Source of the DNA: Microbacterium sp. SORGH_AS_0428
Lineage (GTDB): Bacteria; Actinomycetota; Actinomycetes; Actinomycetales; Microbacteriaceae
Length of the DNA: 64,000 nucleotides
Assembly: GCF_031453615.1 (NCBI RefSeq)
Contig: NZ_JAVIZT010000001.1
Coordinates: forward strand, 2,418,001-2,482,000
Direction: 5' to 3'
The position numbers were made by a program, and so were the translations under genes. The notes under the pieces were generated by a model. The model worked only from the letters and a program-made list of their open reading frames with translations. It ran no database searches and was not told the DNA's origin. Shown one piece after another: positions 1 to 7,312 of the stretch (its first letter is position 1; each line of letters begins with the position of its first letter).

Positions 1-294
1 ATCGACCACGCGTACACCGGACTCATCCGGGATGCCGACGGCGTCGCGACGGTTCGCGTGACGGATGCGGACGGCCGCGGCGTCGCCATGGCCTGGGACG
101 CGGCGTGCCCCTGGGTCCAGGTGCACACGGCCGACCGCCCCGGGCTCTCGGGGCACCGCGTGGGGCTCGCGATCGAGCCCATGACCTGCGCGCCGGACGC
201 GTTCAACGCGCACCGGTACCCCTACGACGCGGGCCTGCAGGTTCTCGAGCCCGGAGGGTCGCTGTCGGCGAGCTGGACCATCCGCGCCATCTGA
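1..294 (+). CDS. Aldose 1-epimerase, C-terminal part
   Basis: The reading frame is open from the first base of the window to a TGA at 292-294, so the N-terminal part lies outside. The visible 97 residues match the C-terminal half of aldose 1-epimerases (galactose mutarotase family), enzymes that interconvert alpha and beta anomers of hexoses in the cytoplasm. Recognisable pieces are PWVQVHTAD, a late beta-strand of the beta-sandwich, and IEPMTCAPDAFN, which carries the conserved Glu-Pro-Met segment near the sugar site. The Glu of that segment is the likely catalytic base by family knowledge. The gene converges on the CsbD-like gene, with two hairpins between them. The truncation is only an effect of the window edge. 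Confidence 0.88.
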   Translation: MDHAYTGLIRDADGVATVRVTDADGRGVAMAWDAACPWVQVHTADRPGLSGHRVGLAIEPMTCAPDAFNAHRYPYDAGLQVLEPGGSLSASWTIRAI

Positions 295-317
295 CCCGCA
301 TCGCCCCCTCCTACGAC

Positions 318-371
318 ACGTTCGCCTGTCACAGATCGCGCCTCCAGCGTCGATCTGTGACAGGCGAACGT
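318..371. repeat. Long inverted repeat (REP-like) between convergent genes
   Basis: Two perfect 20-base arms (319-338 and 351-370) face each other across a 12-base loop. The bases outside (CTACGACA on the left, TCGTTAG on the right) continue the symmetry imperfectly. It lies between the convergent ends of the epimerase and CsbD-like genes. There is no T-run after either arm, so it is not a textbook terminator. It could be a REP-type palindrome, a factor-dependent terminator or a cruciform site. Confidence 0.75.
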
Positions 372-387
372 CGTTAGGGGGATGCAG

Positions 388-425
388 AAGGCCCCGGAGA
401 GGAACGGATCCTTCTCCGGGGCCTT
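388..425 (-). terminator. Hairpin terminator after the CsbD-like gene
   Basis: Arms at 388-400 and 413-425 (AAGGCCCCGGAGA and its complement) form a 13-bp stem with a 12-base loop, 25 bases past the stop of the minus-strand CsbD-like gene. No T-run follows, as is usual in high-GC actinobacteria. Confidence 0.7.
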
Positions 426-449
426 CGATGACAGGGTGCGCGCCGGGCG

Positions 450-647
450 TCAGCTGTCGCGCAGGTTCTCCTTGACCTCGTTGCGACGCTCGACCGACTC
501 CTTCTCGGCCTCGGCCTTCTTGACGTTCGCGTCGGCCTTGGCCTCGTCGATCTTGTCGCCGATGCGGTCCGTGGTGTCGTCCCACTTGTCCTTGAGCTTG
601 CGACCGGCGGTCTCCGCGGTCTCCTTCGCATCATCGATGAAACCCAT
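450..647 (-). CDS. CsbD-like small stress protein
   Basis: This 65-residue protein is almost wholly charged and predicted helical. It starts MGFIDDAKETAETAGRK and continues with repeated Lys/Glu/Asp heptad-like stretches; it has no cysteine or membrane segment. Size and the N-terminal DDAKETAETAGRKLKDKWDD pattern resemble CsbD or YjbJ-type stress proteins, abundant soluble proteins of unknown biochemical role induced by general stress. The start is supported by a purine-rich AAGGGAG about 7 bases upstream on the minus strand. A strong hairpin follows the stop. The family assignment is by composition and a short pattern, so it is moderately sure; the alternative is a lineage-specific small acidic/basic helical protein. 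Confidence 0.7.
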   Translation of the reverse strand: MGFIDDAKETAETAGRKLKDKWDDTTDRIGDKIDEAKADANVKKAEAEKESVERRNEVKENLRDS

Positions 648-762
648 GATGTGCTCCCTTCGTCGAGGTGTGCCGTCAGGCTAATACCGCGATCCGACGA
701 GAGCGGCGGGGTTGCACCGGTTCCCTCTGGTTGCTAGCGACGAGCGGGTGCATACTCGGGTC

Positions 763-1191
763 ATGCGGTTCGAGACGACCATGTCGCAGTTCGGCAACGA
801 CACGGGCATCGAGATTCCCGCGGACGTCATAGAGCAGCTCGGCGGCGGCCGTCGTCCCGCGCTGGTGGTGACCGTCAACGGGTTCACGTATCGCTCGACC
901 GTCGGGGTGATGGCGGGCAAGCACCTGATCCCGTTCAGCGCGGACAAGCGTCGCGAGACGGGCATCGGCGGTGGCGATGCGCTCACCGTCGACGTCGAGC
1001 TCGACACCGCTCCGCGCACGGTCGAGGTGCCGGACGACCTCGCCGAGGCGCTGGCATCCGAGGGGCTCCGGGCCACCTTCGACGCCCTGTCGCCCAGCGC
1101 GCAGAAGGCCCATGTGACCGCGGTGACCGGCGCCAAGGCGGCCGAGACGCGGCAGCGCCGCGTCGCGCGAGTGGTCGAGTCCTTGCGGTGA
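763..1191 (+). CDS. YdeI/OmpD-associated family protein with DUF1905 domain
   Basis: The predicted protein has 142 residues. Residues about 5-85 form a DUF1905 domain (FGNDTGIEIPADVIEQLGGG, then VTVNGFTYRSTVGVMAG), a small beta-barrel. The C-terminal part (LSPSAQKAHVTAVTGAK followed by TRQRRVARVVESL) is the Omdp/YdeI helical segment. Members are small soluble proteins; some are linked to bacteriocin or peptide resistance, but no reaction is established. The ATG at 763 is chosen because it begins at the conserved RFETTM segment; an upstream in-frame ATG at 712 would add a non-conserved extension. It stands alone on the plus strand, and no operon is apparent. Confidence 0.85.
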   Translation: MRFETTMSQFGNDTGIEIPADVIEQLGGGRRPALVVTVNGFTYRSTVGVMAGKHLIPFSADKRRETGIGGGDALTVDVELDTAPRTVEVPDDLAEALASEGLRATFDALSPSAQKAHVTAVTGAKAAETRQRRVARVVESLR

Positions 1192-1269
1192 GGCGCCGAG
1201 GGCGGTTTTCCCCGTTCTCGACCAGTGAGTCGCCGAGACCCCTCGGATAGAATCGGGGGAGGGGGTGCT

Positions 1270-1959
1270 GTGGCATCACGAGCGGACGAACCGACGGAGC
1301 ACAAGGGACTCGGAGCCCTGTGGGCCGCCCGCGCGTCGCGCCCGAAACTCGCCGATGTCGTCGCCGAGGGCGTCTACATCGCCGCTGCCGCCACGCGCTT
1401 GTCGCTGAAGAATCACATCCTGGTCGACATCCTCTCGGCGGGAGAAGGCTTCGACGCCGACCGGTTCGTGCCCGACGCGAAGGACGCGCTGCTGAAGCTC
1501 GCCGAGGAGGCCGAGGAGGATGCGGAGCGCGCGGAACGGGAGCGCAAACTTGCGCGCGGCCGTTTCAGCGACTCCGGCGGCACCCACGACTATCGCAGTC
1601 GCGACGTGCGCAACCTCCGGCGCAGACGCAAGCAGTCCTTGCGTATCGCGGAGGAGCTCCGTGAGCGCGCCGAGGACCTCGACGGGCTCCGCGAACTGGT
1701 CGAGGCGGCACGTGAGGCGGCGTGGGCGGAGGTCGCGCGCAACATCGACAGCTCGCTGCGGATCGAGGCCGCCCGACCCGACCTCGAGCCGGGCTACGAC
1801 AAGATGCGTCAAGCGCGGATGCAGAGCTTGCGTCTCGTCGACCTTCCTCGTCTCGCCGCTCATCGACGCAGATTGAACGCGAAGGAGGAGGATGCGGCGC
1901 CCGCGGTGTCCGCCGGGAGCGAGCGGCGCGGCGGGATCGACCTCAGCGAGCTCGAGTAG
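1270..1959 (+). CDS. Conserved hypothetical protein, charged, coiled-coil rich
   Basis: The protein is about 229 residues long with no known domain that I recognise. After an N-terminal segment (KLADVVAEGVYIAAAATRLSLKNHILVDIL) it becomes strongly charged, with likely coiled coils at about 70-105 (KLAEEAEEDAERAERERK) and 120-170 (RNLRRRRKQSLRIAEELRER). It has no signal peptide and no membrane segment. The GTG at 1270 is preferred because GGGGGAGGGGG lies just upstream and a TAGAAT box sits at about 1247-1252; an earlier in-frame start at 1225 would precede that promoter. Similar proteins occur across Microbacteriaceae as single genes upstream of tRNA genes, and some are mis-named asparagine synthase. 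The function is unknown. Confidence 0.72.
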   Translation: MASRADEPTEHKGLGALWAARASRPKLADVVAEGVYIAAAATRLSLKNHILVDILSAGEGFDADRFVPDAKDALLKLAEEAEEDAERAERERKLARGRFSDSGGTHDYRSRDVRNLRRRRKQSLRIAEELRERAEDLDGLRELVEAAREAAWAEVARNIDSSLRIEAARPDLEPGYDKMRQARMQSLRLVDLPRLAAHRRRLNAKEEDAAPAVSAGSERRGGIDLSELE

Positions 1960-2036
1960 TCGCCTCGATTCGCGACCACGCCCGTTGTGTTGTAGTCTCT
2001 CCTAGTGCCCGCGCGCAGGAATGCGACGGGAAACAT

Positions 2037-2109
2037 GCGCCCGTAGCTCAATGGATAGAGCATCTGACTACGGATCAGAAGGTTAGGGGTTCGAGTCCCT
2101 TCGGGCGCA
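2037..2109 (+). tRNA. tRNA-Arg (anticodon ACG)
   Basis: The 73-nt cloverleaf is complete. Acceptor arms are GCGCCCG (2037-2043) and CGGGCGC (2102-2108), with discriminator A at 2109. The anticodon stem TCTGA/TCAGA holds the loop CTACGGA with anticodon ACG at 2070-2072, and GGTTCGAGTCC forms the T arm. The A34 should be edited to inosine to read CGU, CGC and CGA. CCA is not encoded. A terminator follows. Confidence 0.97.
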
Positions 2110-2129
2110 CACTGTGTTGAGACAGTAGC

Positions 2130-2168
2130 GGCCCGGCCAGGAAGAGATTCCGGCCGGGCCACTTTTTT
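2130..2168 (+). terminator. Rho-independent terminator of tRNA-Arg
   Basis: A GC-rich hairpin (GGCCCGGCC and GGCCGGGCC arms with a single bulge, 2130-2160) is followed by ACTTTTTT, a clear T-run. It lies 20 bases past the tRNA. Confidence 0.9.
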
Positions 2169-2255
2169 CTCACGACGTCTATCCGTCTCTTATGAGAATG
2201 CTGTGCGGCGCTCATTCTTGGAGCCGTCTCAGAACCGTGCCGCCAGCATGGCGAC

Positions 2256-3665
2256 ATGACCGCCTCTCCTCTCATCGCCGCCGCACCGCCGACTGCCCTC
2301 CGCACGCGGCGTCGGCATCGTGCCGTGTGGCGATCGGGCTCCGTCGCGGTGATCTGGATGACGTCGCTCGCCGTCGTCGCTCTCTGGGTCGCGGGCGGCG
2401 GCGTGCAGGCGACCTGGGGGATGAGCGCGGAGACGCTCAACACCCTCGGTCGGCTCACGGGCCTCGTCTCCGCGAACCTCCTCATGTATCAGGTGCTGCT
2501 CATGGCCCGCGTGCCGTTGTTCGAGCGGGGCTTCGGTCGTGACGGCATCACGCGGATGCATCGCATCGTCGGGTTCTGGTCGTTCTGGCTGTTCCTGGCG
2601 CACATCGCGCTGCTCGTGGCGGGATACGCCGCACAGGCGGGCATCAACCCGCTCGTGCAGCTGTGGCAGTTCGTCTGGGACTACCCCGGCATGCTGCTCG
2701 CGGCAGCGGGCACCGCGCTGCTGCTGCTCGTGGTGGTGCTGTCGATCCGGCGCGCGCGGCGACGTCTGCGGTACGAGTCGTGGCACCTCCTGCATCTCTA
2801 CGGCTACCTCGGCGTCGCCCTGGCGATTCCGCACATGCTATGGACGGGCGCCGACTTCGTCGGGCACCCGCTCGCGCAGGTGTATTGGTGGACGGTGTGG
2901 GCCGCGACGGCGACCGCTGTGGTGCTGTACCGGATCGGGCTGCCTCTCGTGCGATCCCTGCGGCACGACATCCGCGTACGCGACGTCGTCGCCGACGGGG
3001 TGCGAGGGGTGAGTGTGCGGATGTCGGGCCGCGACCTTCGGGCGCTCCGCGCGGAGGCCGGCCAGTTCTTCGTCTGGCGGTTCCTCGACGGACCGGGCTG
3101 GACGCGCGGGCATCCCTTCTCGCTCGCGGAGGACCCGGCACGCGGCGATCTGGTGATCTCCGCCCGCGTCACAGGAGACGGGACGGCGCGTCTCACGGGG
3201 CTGCGCCCCGGCACGAAGGTGCTCATCGAAGGCCCCTACGGCACGATGACCGGCGGTGAGCGCACCGGCACGCGGCTGCTGATGCTCGGGGCGGGCGCGG
3301 GAGTGGCTCCCTTGGTGTCCTTGCTCCAGTCCGAAGGCTACGGTCCCGGCGAGGCCACGTTGCTCACCCGCGATCACGTTCCCGAGGAGGCATTGCGACG
3401 GGAGGCGATCGACGAACTGGTCCGTCATCGCGGACTCCGCCACGTCTCGCTCGCCGGTGGCCGACGCCGCGACGCCTCCTCGTGGATGCCCCAGTCGCAC
3501 GCCGCGTGGGCAGGCGCCGATCTGTTGCGACACATCGAGTCGAGCATCGATGACGCCGACGTCTTCGTCTGCGGTCCTGAGGCGTGGATGCGGGCCGTCA
3601 TCGCCGACCTGCGCGCCGCGGGCGTCGATCCCGCCCGCATCCATCGCGAATCGTTCACCGTCTGA
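2256..3665 (+). CDS. Ferric-reductase-like transmembrane flavoprotein
   Basis: This 469-residue protein has an N-terminal membrane part and a C-terminal ferredoxin-reductase part. About six hydrophobic helices lie between residues 27 and 231, with histidines suited to bind two hemes in the third (HRIVGFWSFWLFLAH) and fifth (SWHLLHLYG, IPHML) helices. The FAD domain follows with HPFSLAED, and then the NAD(P) domain with GAGAGVAPLVSLL and CGPEAW. The family passes electrons from cytoplasmic NAD(P)H through FAD and heme across the membrane. It is followed within 13 bases by an FMN-binding protein and then ApbE. The three together look like a module that carries electrons to the cell surface; the final acceptor is not shown. 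Confidence 0.88.
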   Translation: MTASPLIAAAPPTALRTRRRHRAVWRSGSVAVIWMTSLAVVALWVAGGGVQATWGMSAETLNTLGRLTGLVSANLLMYQVLLMARVPLFERGFGRDGITRMHRIVGFWSFWLFLAHIALLVAGYAAQAGINPLVQLWQFVWDYPGMLLAAAGTALLLLVVVLSIRRARRRLRYESWHLLHLYGYLGVALAIPHMLWTGADFVGHPLAQVYWWTVWAATATAVVLYRIGLPLVRSLRHDIRVRDVVADGVRGVSVRMSGRDLRALRAEAGQFFVWRFLDGPGWTRGHPFSLAEDPARGDLVISARVTGDGTARLTGLRPGTKVLIEGPYGTMTGGERTGTRLLMLGAGAGVAPLVSLLQSEGYGPGEATLLTRDHVPEEALRREAIDELVRHRGLRHVSLAGGRRRDASSWMPQSHAAWAGADLLRHIESSIDDADVFVCGPEAWMRAVIADLRAAGVDPARIHRESFTV

Positions 3666-3678
3666 TCCGGGAGGGATC

Positions 3679-4191
3679 ATGAAGAAGATCTTCTACGGCC
3701 TGATGATGACCCTCAGCGGTCTGGTCCTGCTGATGAGCTGGCGTACGTCGTGGGGCGAGCAGCTGACCGCATCGGACGCGACGGCGGGCACGGCGGGACT
3801 CTCCGGCCAGAGCAGCACCTCGGGCTCCGCGGCCACCGGGGGCGGCTCCTCGACCGGGGGCGGCTCCTCGACCACGAGCGGCGGAGCATCGACCACCTCG
3901 GCCACGCGCCTGGCCGACGGCACCTACACCGGTGACGCCGTCAGCACCCGCTACGGGAACGTGCAGGTGTCGGTCACCGTCTCGGGCGGCGTCATCGCGT
4001 CCGTCGACGTGCCGCAGTACCCGGACTCGAACGGTCGCGATCAGCAGATCAACGCGCGGGCGATCCCCACGCTGGTGTCGGAGACCCTCGACGCGCAGAG
4101 CGCCCAGATCAGGCTGGTGTCGGGCGCGACGTACACCAGCCAGGGCTACGCCCGCTCGCTCCAGTCCGCTCTCGACCAGGCGCAGTCATGA
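3679..4191 (+). CDS. FMN-binding domain protein, membrane-anchored flavinylation substrate
   Basis: The protein has 170 residues. An N-terminal hydrophobic segment (residues 5-20) anchors it. A low-complexity Ser/Gly/Thr linker (about 35-70) leads to an FMN_bind domain (about 72-168). The sequence SGATYTS at 148-154 is the site where ApbE enzymes attach FMN through a phosphoester, by family knowledge to Thr151. The start ATG at 3679 has GGGAGGG seven bases upstream. It lies between the ferric-reductase-like protein and ApbE, and its last codons overlap the apbE start. The inferred role is an extracytoplasmic covalent flavoprotein that receives electrons from the membrane partner. The usual Asp a few residues before SGAT is absent here. 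Confidence 0.9.
   Translation: MKKIFYGLMMTLSGLVLLMSWRTSWGEQLTASDATAGTAGLSGQSSTSGSAATGGGSSTGGGSSTTSGGASTTSATRLADGTYTGDAVSTRYGNVQVSVTVSGGVIASVDVPQYPDSNGRDQQINARAIPTLVSETLDAQSAQIRLVSGATYTSQGYARSLQSALDQAQS
3835..3870 (+). repeat. Two tandem 18-bp units in the FMN-protein linker
   Basis: The 18-base unit ACCGGGGGCGGCTCCTCG occurs twice head-to-tail (3835-3852 and 3853-3870) and encodes a repeated Thr-Gly-Gly-Gly-Ser-Ser. The linker length can vary by slippage here. Confidence 0.85.
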
Positions 4192-4988
4192 ACGGCGCGA
4201 CGCGGGTCTCGACGGCCGAGGTGATGGGAACGGTCGCCAGCATCCATGTCCTCGGCCCGGGAGCTCACGAGCACGAGGTGACGCGGGCGATCGAAGCGGT
4301 TGTCGAGATGCTCCGCGACGATGAACGGGTCTTCTCGCCCTTCATCCCCGACTCCGACATCTCGAGGATGCGGACGGGGGCGCTCTCGCTGCGAGAGGCC
4401 GATCCCCGCGTCGACCAGGTGCGTGCCCTGTGCGCGGATCTGCTCGAGAGCAGCGACGGCCGGTTCGATGCGTGGTGGCGTGGATGGTTCGACCCGACGG
4501 GGATCGTGAAGGGCTGGGCCGTCGACCGCGCCGCCCAGCGGCTGCTCGCTCCGCTCGTCGAGCGAGAAGGCATCGACGCGGTCGGCATCGGCGTCGGGGG
4601 CGACATGCGCCTGTTCTCCGCCGAGGCGACGACGCTGCCGTGGCGGATCGGCATCGTGGATCCAGGCGTCCCCGACGCGCTCTGCGCGACGGTCGAGCTG
4701 TTCGAAGGCGCCGTCGCGACCTCGGGGACGGCCGAACGCGGTGCGCACCTGGTCGACCCGCTGCGCGGGGGTCCTGTAACGGGACTCATCAGCGCCACCG
4801 TCGTGGCCGAGTCGCTCACGCTCGCAGATGCGTGGGCCACGGTCGCCGCGCTGACGGGCACGGAAGAGCTGTCCGCGCGTGAGGTGCCGGGCATCGTCTC
4901 CGGCCTGGTCGCGGACGGGCGGACGCTGCGCCGATGGGCGGGCGGCATCGAGATCGTCGCGCCGGACCCCCTCAGCGCGGCCGTCTGA
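4188..4988 (+). CDS. apbE: FAD:protein FMN transferase (ApbE family)
   Basis: The 266-residue protein matches ApbE, which transfers FMN from FAD to a Ser/Thr of target proteins using Mg2+. Visible family features are EVMGTVASIHVLG near the N-terminus, FDPTGIVKGWAVDRA (the conserved Lys-Gly-Trp/Tyr-Ala core, about 102-116), GIGVGGDMR (about 134-142), GVATSGTAERG-like VATSGTAERGAHLVDP (about 178-193), and ATVVAESLTLADAWATV near the end. The ATG overlaps the stop of the FMN-binding gene by four bases, so the two are translationally coupled, as expected of an enzyme and its substrate. No lipobox or signal peptide is present, so it should act in the cytoplasm, or before export of the target. Confidence 0.93.
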   Translation: MNGATRVSTAEVMGTVASIHVLGPGAHEHEVTRAIEAVVEMLRDDERVFSPFIPDSDISRMRTGALSLREADPRVDQVRALCADLLESSDGRFDAWWRGWFDPTGIVKGWAVDRAAQRLLAPLVEREGIDAVGIGVGGDMRLFSAEATTLPWRIGIVDPGVPDALCATVELFEGAVATSGTAERGAHLVDPLRGGPVTGLISATVVAESLTLADAWATVAALTGTEELSAREVPGIVSGLVADGRTLRRWAGGIEIVAPDPLSAAV

Positions 4989-4997
4989 GCACAGCCG

Positions 4998-5957
4998 TCA
5001 GGCAGACGGAAGCCGCAGGGCGAAGGTCGTCCCGCGGGGCGACGTCTCGGCGATGGTCACGGCTCCGCCATAGCGGGTCGCCGCCTCCCGGACGAGCGCG
5101 AGGCCGAGCCCGAACCCACGGCGCCGCCCGGCCTCGCCGCTGCGTGCGAATCGCTCGAAGACACGTTCCCGGTGTGCCGGGTCGATACCCGGCCCGCGGT
5201 CGGCGACACGGATCTCGACGTGCTGCGGGTCCGTGACGACCGTCACGTCGACCTCGCCTCCGCGAGGCGAGTGCTGCACGGCGTTGTCCACGAGGGCGAC
5301 GCACAATCGGGCGAGCGTGATCTCCGGGATCCGTGCGCGGGCGCTGGTGGCCTGGGCGCGAAGAGTGACCCCTGCGTCGTCCGCGAGCGGCGCGAGGGTG
5401 TCCATGGCGCGTGCGAGGGCCTGCGCCACGTCGCAGGCTGCCTCGGTGGACGAGGCGCCTTCTGCGGCGAGGAGCATATCGGTGAGGACGTCGTCCATGA
5501 CCTGGACGTCCCTTCGCAGGTCGGCGATCAGCTGCGCGGTGGGCTCCTCGCGCGCCTGCCGCCGTTGCAGGAGCTGGATGCGGGAGCTGAGCGCCGTCAA
5601 CGGCGTGCGCAGCTCGTGGCTGGCGTCCGAGACGAACGCGCGCTGTGTCGCGAGGGCCTCTCCGAGCGGGCGCACGGCTCGGCGTGCGGCGAGCCAACCG
5701 ACCAGTCCCAGCAGGGCCACTCCGATCAGCCCGAGGACCAGGACGACCGGGAGGATGCGGTCGAGATCGACCACCACGGCGTCGCCGTCCGGTCGAACGC
5801 CGTGCGATTCGCCGTGCTCGGGACGAGCAGCGCGAAGCAGGACGAACACGAGCACGCCGATCCCGCCCAGGACCACGGCCGCGGATACGACGGCGACGAG
5901 CACGCCCACGCGCACCGCGGCGCGACGGACGCGCCGCCGGTCGGCCTCGACACTCAT
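4998..5957 (-). CDS. Sensor histidine kinase
   Basis: The predicted 319-residue protein has two membrane helices (about 14-40 and 78-102) flanking a short extracytoplasmic segment. A HisKA domain follows with FVSDASHELRTPLTAL (phosphorylated His near residue 125). The ATPase domain has VDNAVQHSPRGG (N box), ADRGPGIDPAH (G1) and GFGLGLALV (G2). This is an OmpR-partner kinase of the EnvZ class. Its ATG overlaps the stop of the response-regulator gene by four bases, so the pair is one operon. It converges on apbE with nine bases between the stops. The placement suggests, but does not show, control of the adjacent flavin module. The loop between the helices is only about 35 residues, so the signal is probably sensed at the membrane. 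Confidence 0.93.
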   Translation of the reverse strand: MSVEADRRRVRRAAVRVGVLVAVVSAAVVLGGIGVLVFVLLRAARPEHGESHGVRPDGDAVVVDLDRILPVVLVLGLIGVALLGLVGWLAARRAVRPLGEALATQRAFVSDASHELRTPLTALSSRIQLLQRRQAREEPTAQLIADLRRDVQVMDDVLTDMLLAAEGASSTEAACDVAQALARAMDTLAPLADDAGVTLRAQATSARARIPEITLARLCVALVDNAVQHSPRGGEVDVTVVTDPQHVEIRVADRGPGIDPAHRERVFERFARSGEAGRRRGFGLGLALVREAATRYGGAVTIAETSPRGTTFALRLPSA

Positions 5958-6628
5958 CTCGGAGCTCCCGCTCTGTAGCCGCGTCCCCGCACGGTCTCGA
6001 TGATGTCGGGCTCGCTCTTGCGGCGGATGTAGTGCACGTACGTGTCCACGGAGCTGGCCGAGTCGCCGACGGTGAAAGCGCCCGCGAGGATCTCCTCTCG
6101 GCTGAACACGTGCTCGGGACTCGCTGTCAGCAGCTCCAGCAGCGTGCTCTCCGTCTGGGTCAGCGCGACCCGCGCTCCCGACGGCGCGTACAGCGCCTGC
6201 GTGTCGGGCGTGAACGTCCACGCGCCCAGCTCGCGGCGGCGTCCTTCGGCACGGTATCCCCGGACGAGCGCCCGCAGCCGCGCGAGGAGCTCGTCGTAGT
6301 CGAAGGGCTTGACGAGGTAGTCGTTGGCTCCCGCATCCAGACCCTCGACACGGTCGGCCACGGAGCCGAGCGCTGTCAACAGAAGCACGGGAGTCGTGAT
6401 GCGCGCGGTTCGCACCGCTGCCACGAGATCGGCACCGTCGAGTCCGGGAAGCCGCCGGTCCACGAGCATCACGTCGAACCGCGCATTCAGGGCGCGGTCC
6501 AGCCCGGCTCTGCCGTCGCCGACGTGCTCGAGCTCGTACGCCTCCGAGAGCACCTCAATCGTCATGGAGGCGATCTCGGGGTCGTCCTCGACGTACAGGA
6601 GCCGGGGTCGGCGCGGCGAGCTGGTCAC
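5954..6628 (-). CDS. OmpR-family response regulator
   Basis: The 224-residue protein has a receiver domain (LLYVEDDPEIA with acidic pocket, VMLVDRRLPGLDG with the phosphorylated Asp, LLTALGS, and KPFDYDEL with the conserved Lys-Pro). It ends in a winged-helix DNA-binding domain (VALTQTESTLLELLTASPEH, then VDTYVHYIRRK). The GTG at 6628 starts right before the receiver domain and has GGGGAG 12 bases upstream; the frame stays open further upstream, but that sequence is not protein-like. It is the first gene of an operon with the kinase, overlapping it by four bases. The start lies 55 bases from the divergent DUF4303-like gene. Confidence 0.93.
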   Translation of the reverse strand: MTSSPRRPRLLYVEDDPEIASMTIEVLSEAYELEHVGDGRAGLDRALNARFDVMLVDRRLPGLDGADLVAAVRTARITTPVLLLTALGSVADRVEGLDAGANDYLVKPFDYDELLARLRALVRGYRAEGRRRELGAWTFTPDTQALYAPSGARVALTQTESTLLELLTASPEHVFSREEILAGAFTVGDSASSVDTYVHYIRRKSEPDIIETVRGRGYRAGAPR

Positions 6629-6683
6629 GCTGTCATTCTGCTCCCCGACGGGTCGCCCCGCGCGGCGGGCTACGATCGCGCCC

Positions 6684-7262
6684 ATGGACGCGTTGCAGCA
6701 GTTCGTCGATGACTGGGGCCGTCGCTGGGAGGCGGCGCTCGTCGCCGCCGTCCGAGCACTGCCCGCGGATGTGGTCGCCGGGCGCATATACGCCGCGGCG
6801 ATCGCCGTGGCGGACGGCAACACCGTGCCCGCCCTGTTCGCCCACACCGAGAGCCGCCTCGCAGAGGTGGCAGATGCCGACCTCGATCCTGACGAGGCCG
6901 CGTACTTCCGCTGGTGGCCCGACGAGTCCGGCATCGAGGTTCAGAGCGAGGAACTCGCGGCGCTGGCTGCGGAGCTGGGCGAATGGGCGGATGCGCACCC
7001 GGAGTTCAGCGCGGACCCGGAGGACGAGTTCGCCTGGAGCGACCGGTGGATCGCCGAGACCGACCGCGCGCTCATCCGTGCACTGGGTTCGGATGCGGTA
7101 CGCCGGACCTTTGCAGCGATCGGCATCGACCCCGTGCTGGTGGTCACCGAAACCGACGGTGATCCGGCTCGAGCGAGCGCCGCCTTCGAGGCGCTCAACG
7201 GGAACCGGGATGACGCGGCGGCCCGCGACGCGCGGGCGTTCTGGGGGGCTGCCGACGACTGA
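6684..7262 (+). CDS. DUF4303-like hypothetical protein
   Basis: The protein has 192 residues, is acidic and soluble, and has no signal or membrane segment. The pattern of an N-terminal amphipathic helix, then GRIYAAAIAVADGNTVPALFAHTE and YFRWWPDESGI, resembles DUF4303 proteins, which often occur as single genes or as immunity-like partners of toxins. No toxin is next to it here. The ATG at 6684 is set by a TACGAT box ending seven bases before it, the leaderless pattern seen repeatedly in this window. The family assignment is from general similarity of the core and is not certain; no function is proposed. Confidence 0.6.
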   Translation: MDALQQFVDDWGRRWEAALVAAVRALPADVVAGRIYAAAIAVADGNTVPALFAHTESRLAEVADADLDPDEAAYFRWWPDESGIEVQSEELAALAAELGEWADAHPEFSADPEDEFAWSDRWIAETDRALIRALGSDAVRRTFAAIGIDPVLVVTETDGDPARASAAFEALNGNRDDAAARDARAFWGAADD

Positions 7263-7312
7263 GGCGCGTGAGCGCGGATCCCGGTCCTCGCGCTTGGGCG
7301 TACTCTGGCGGC

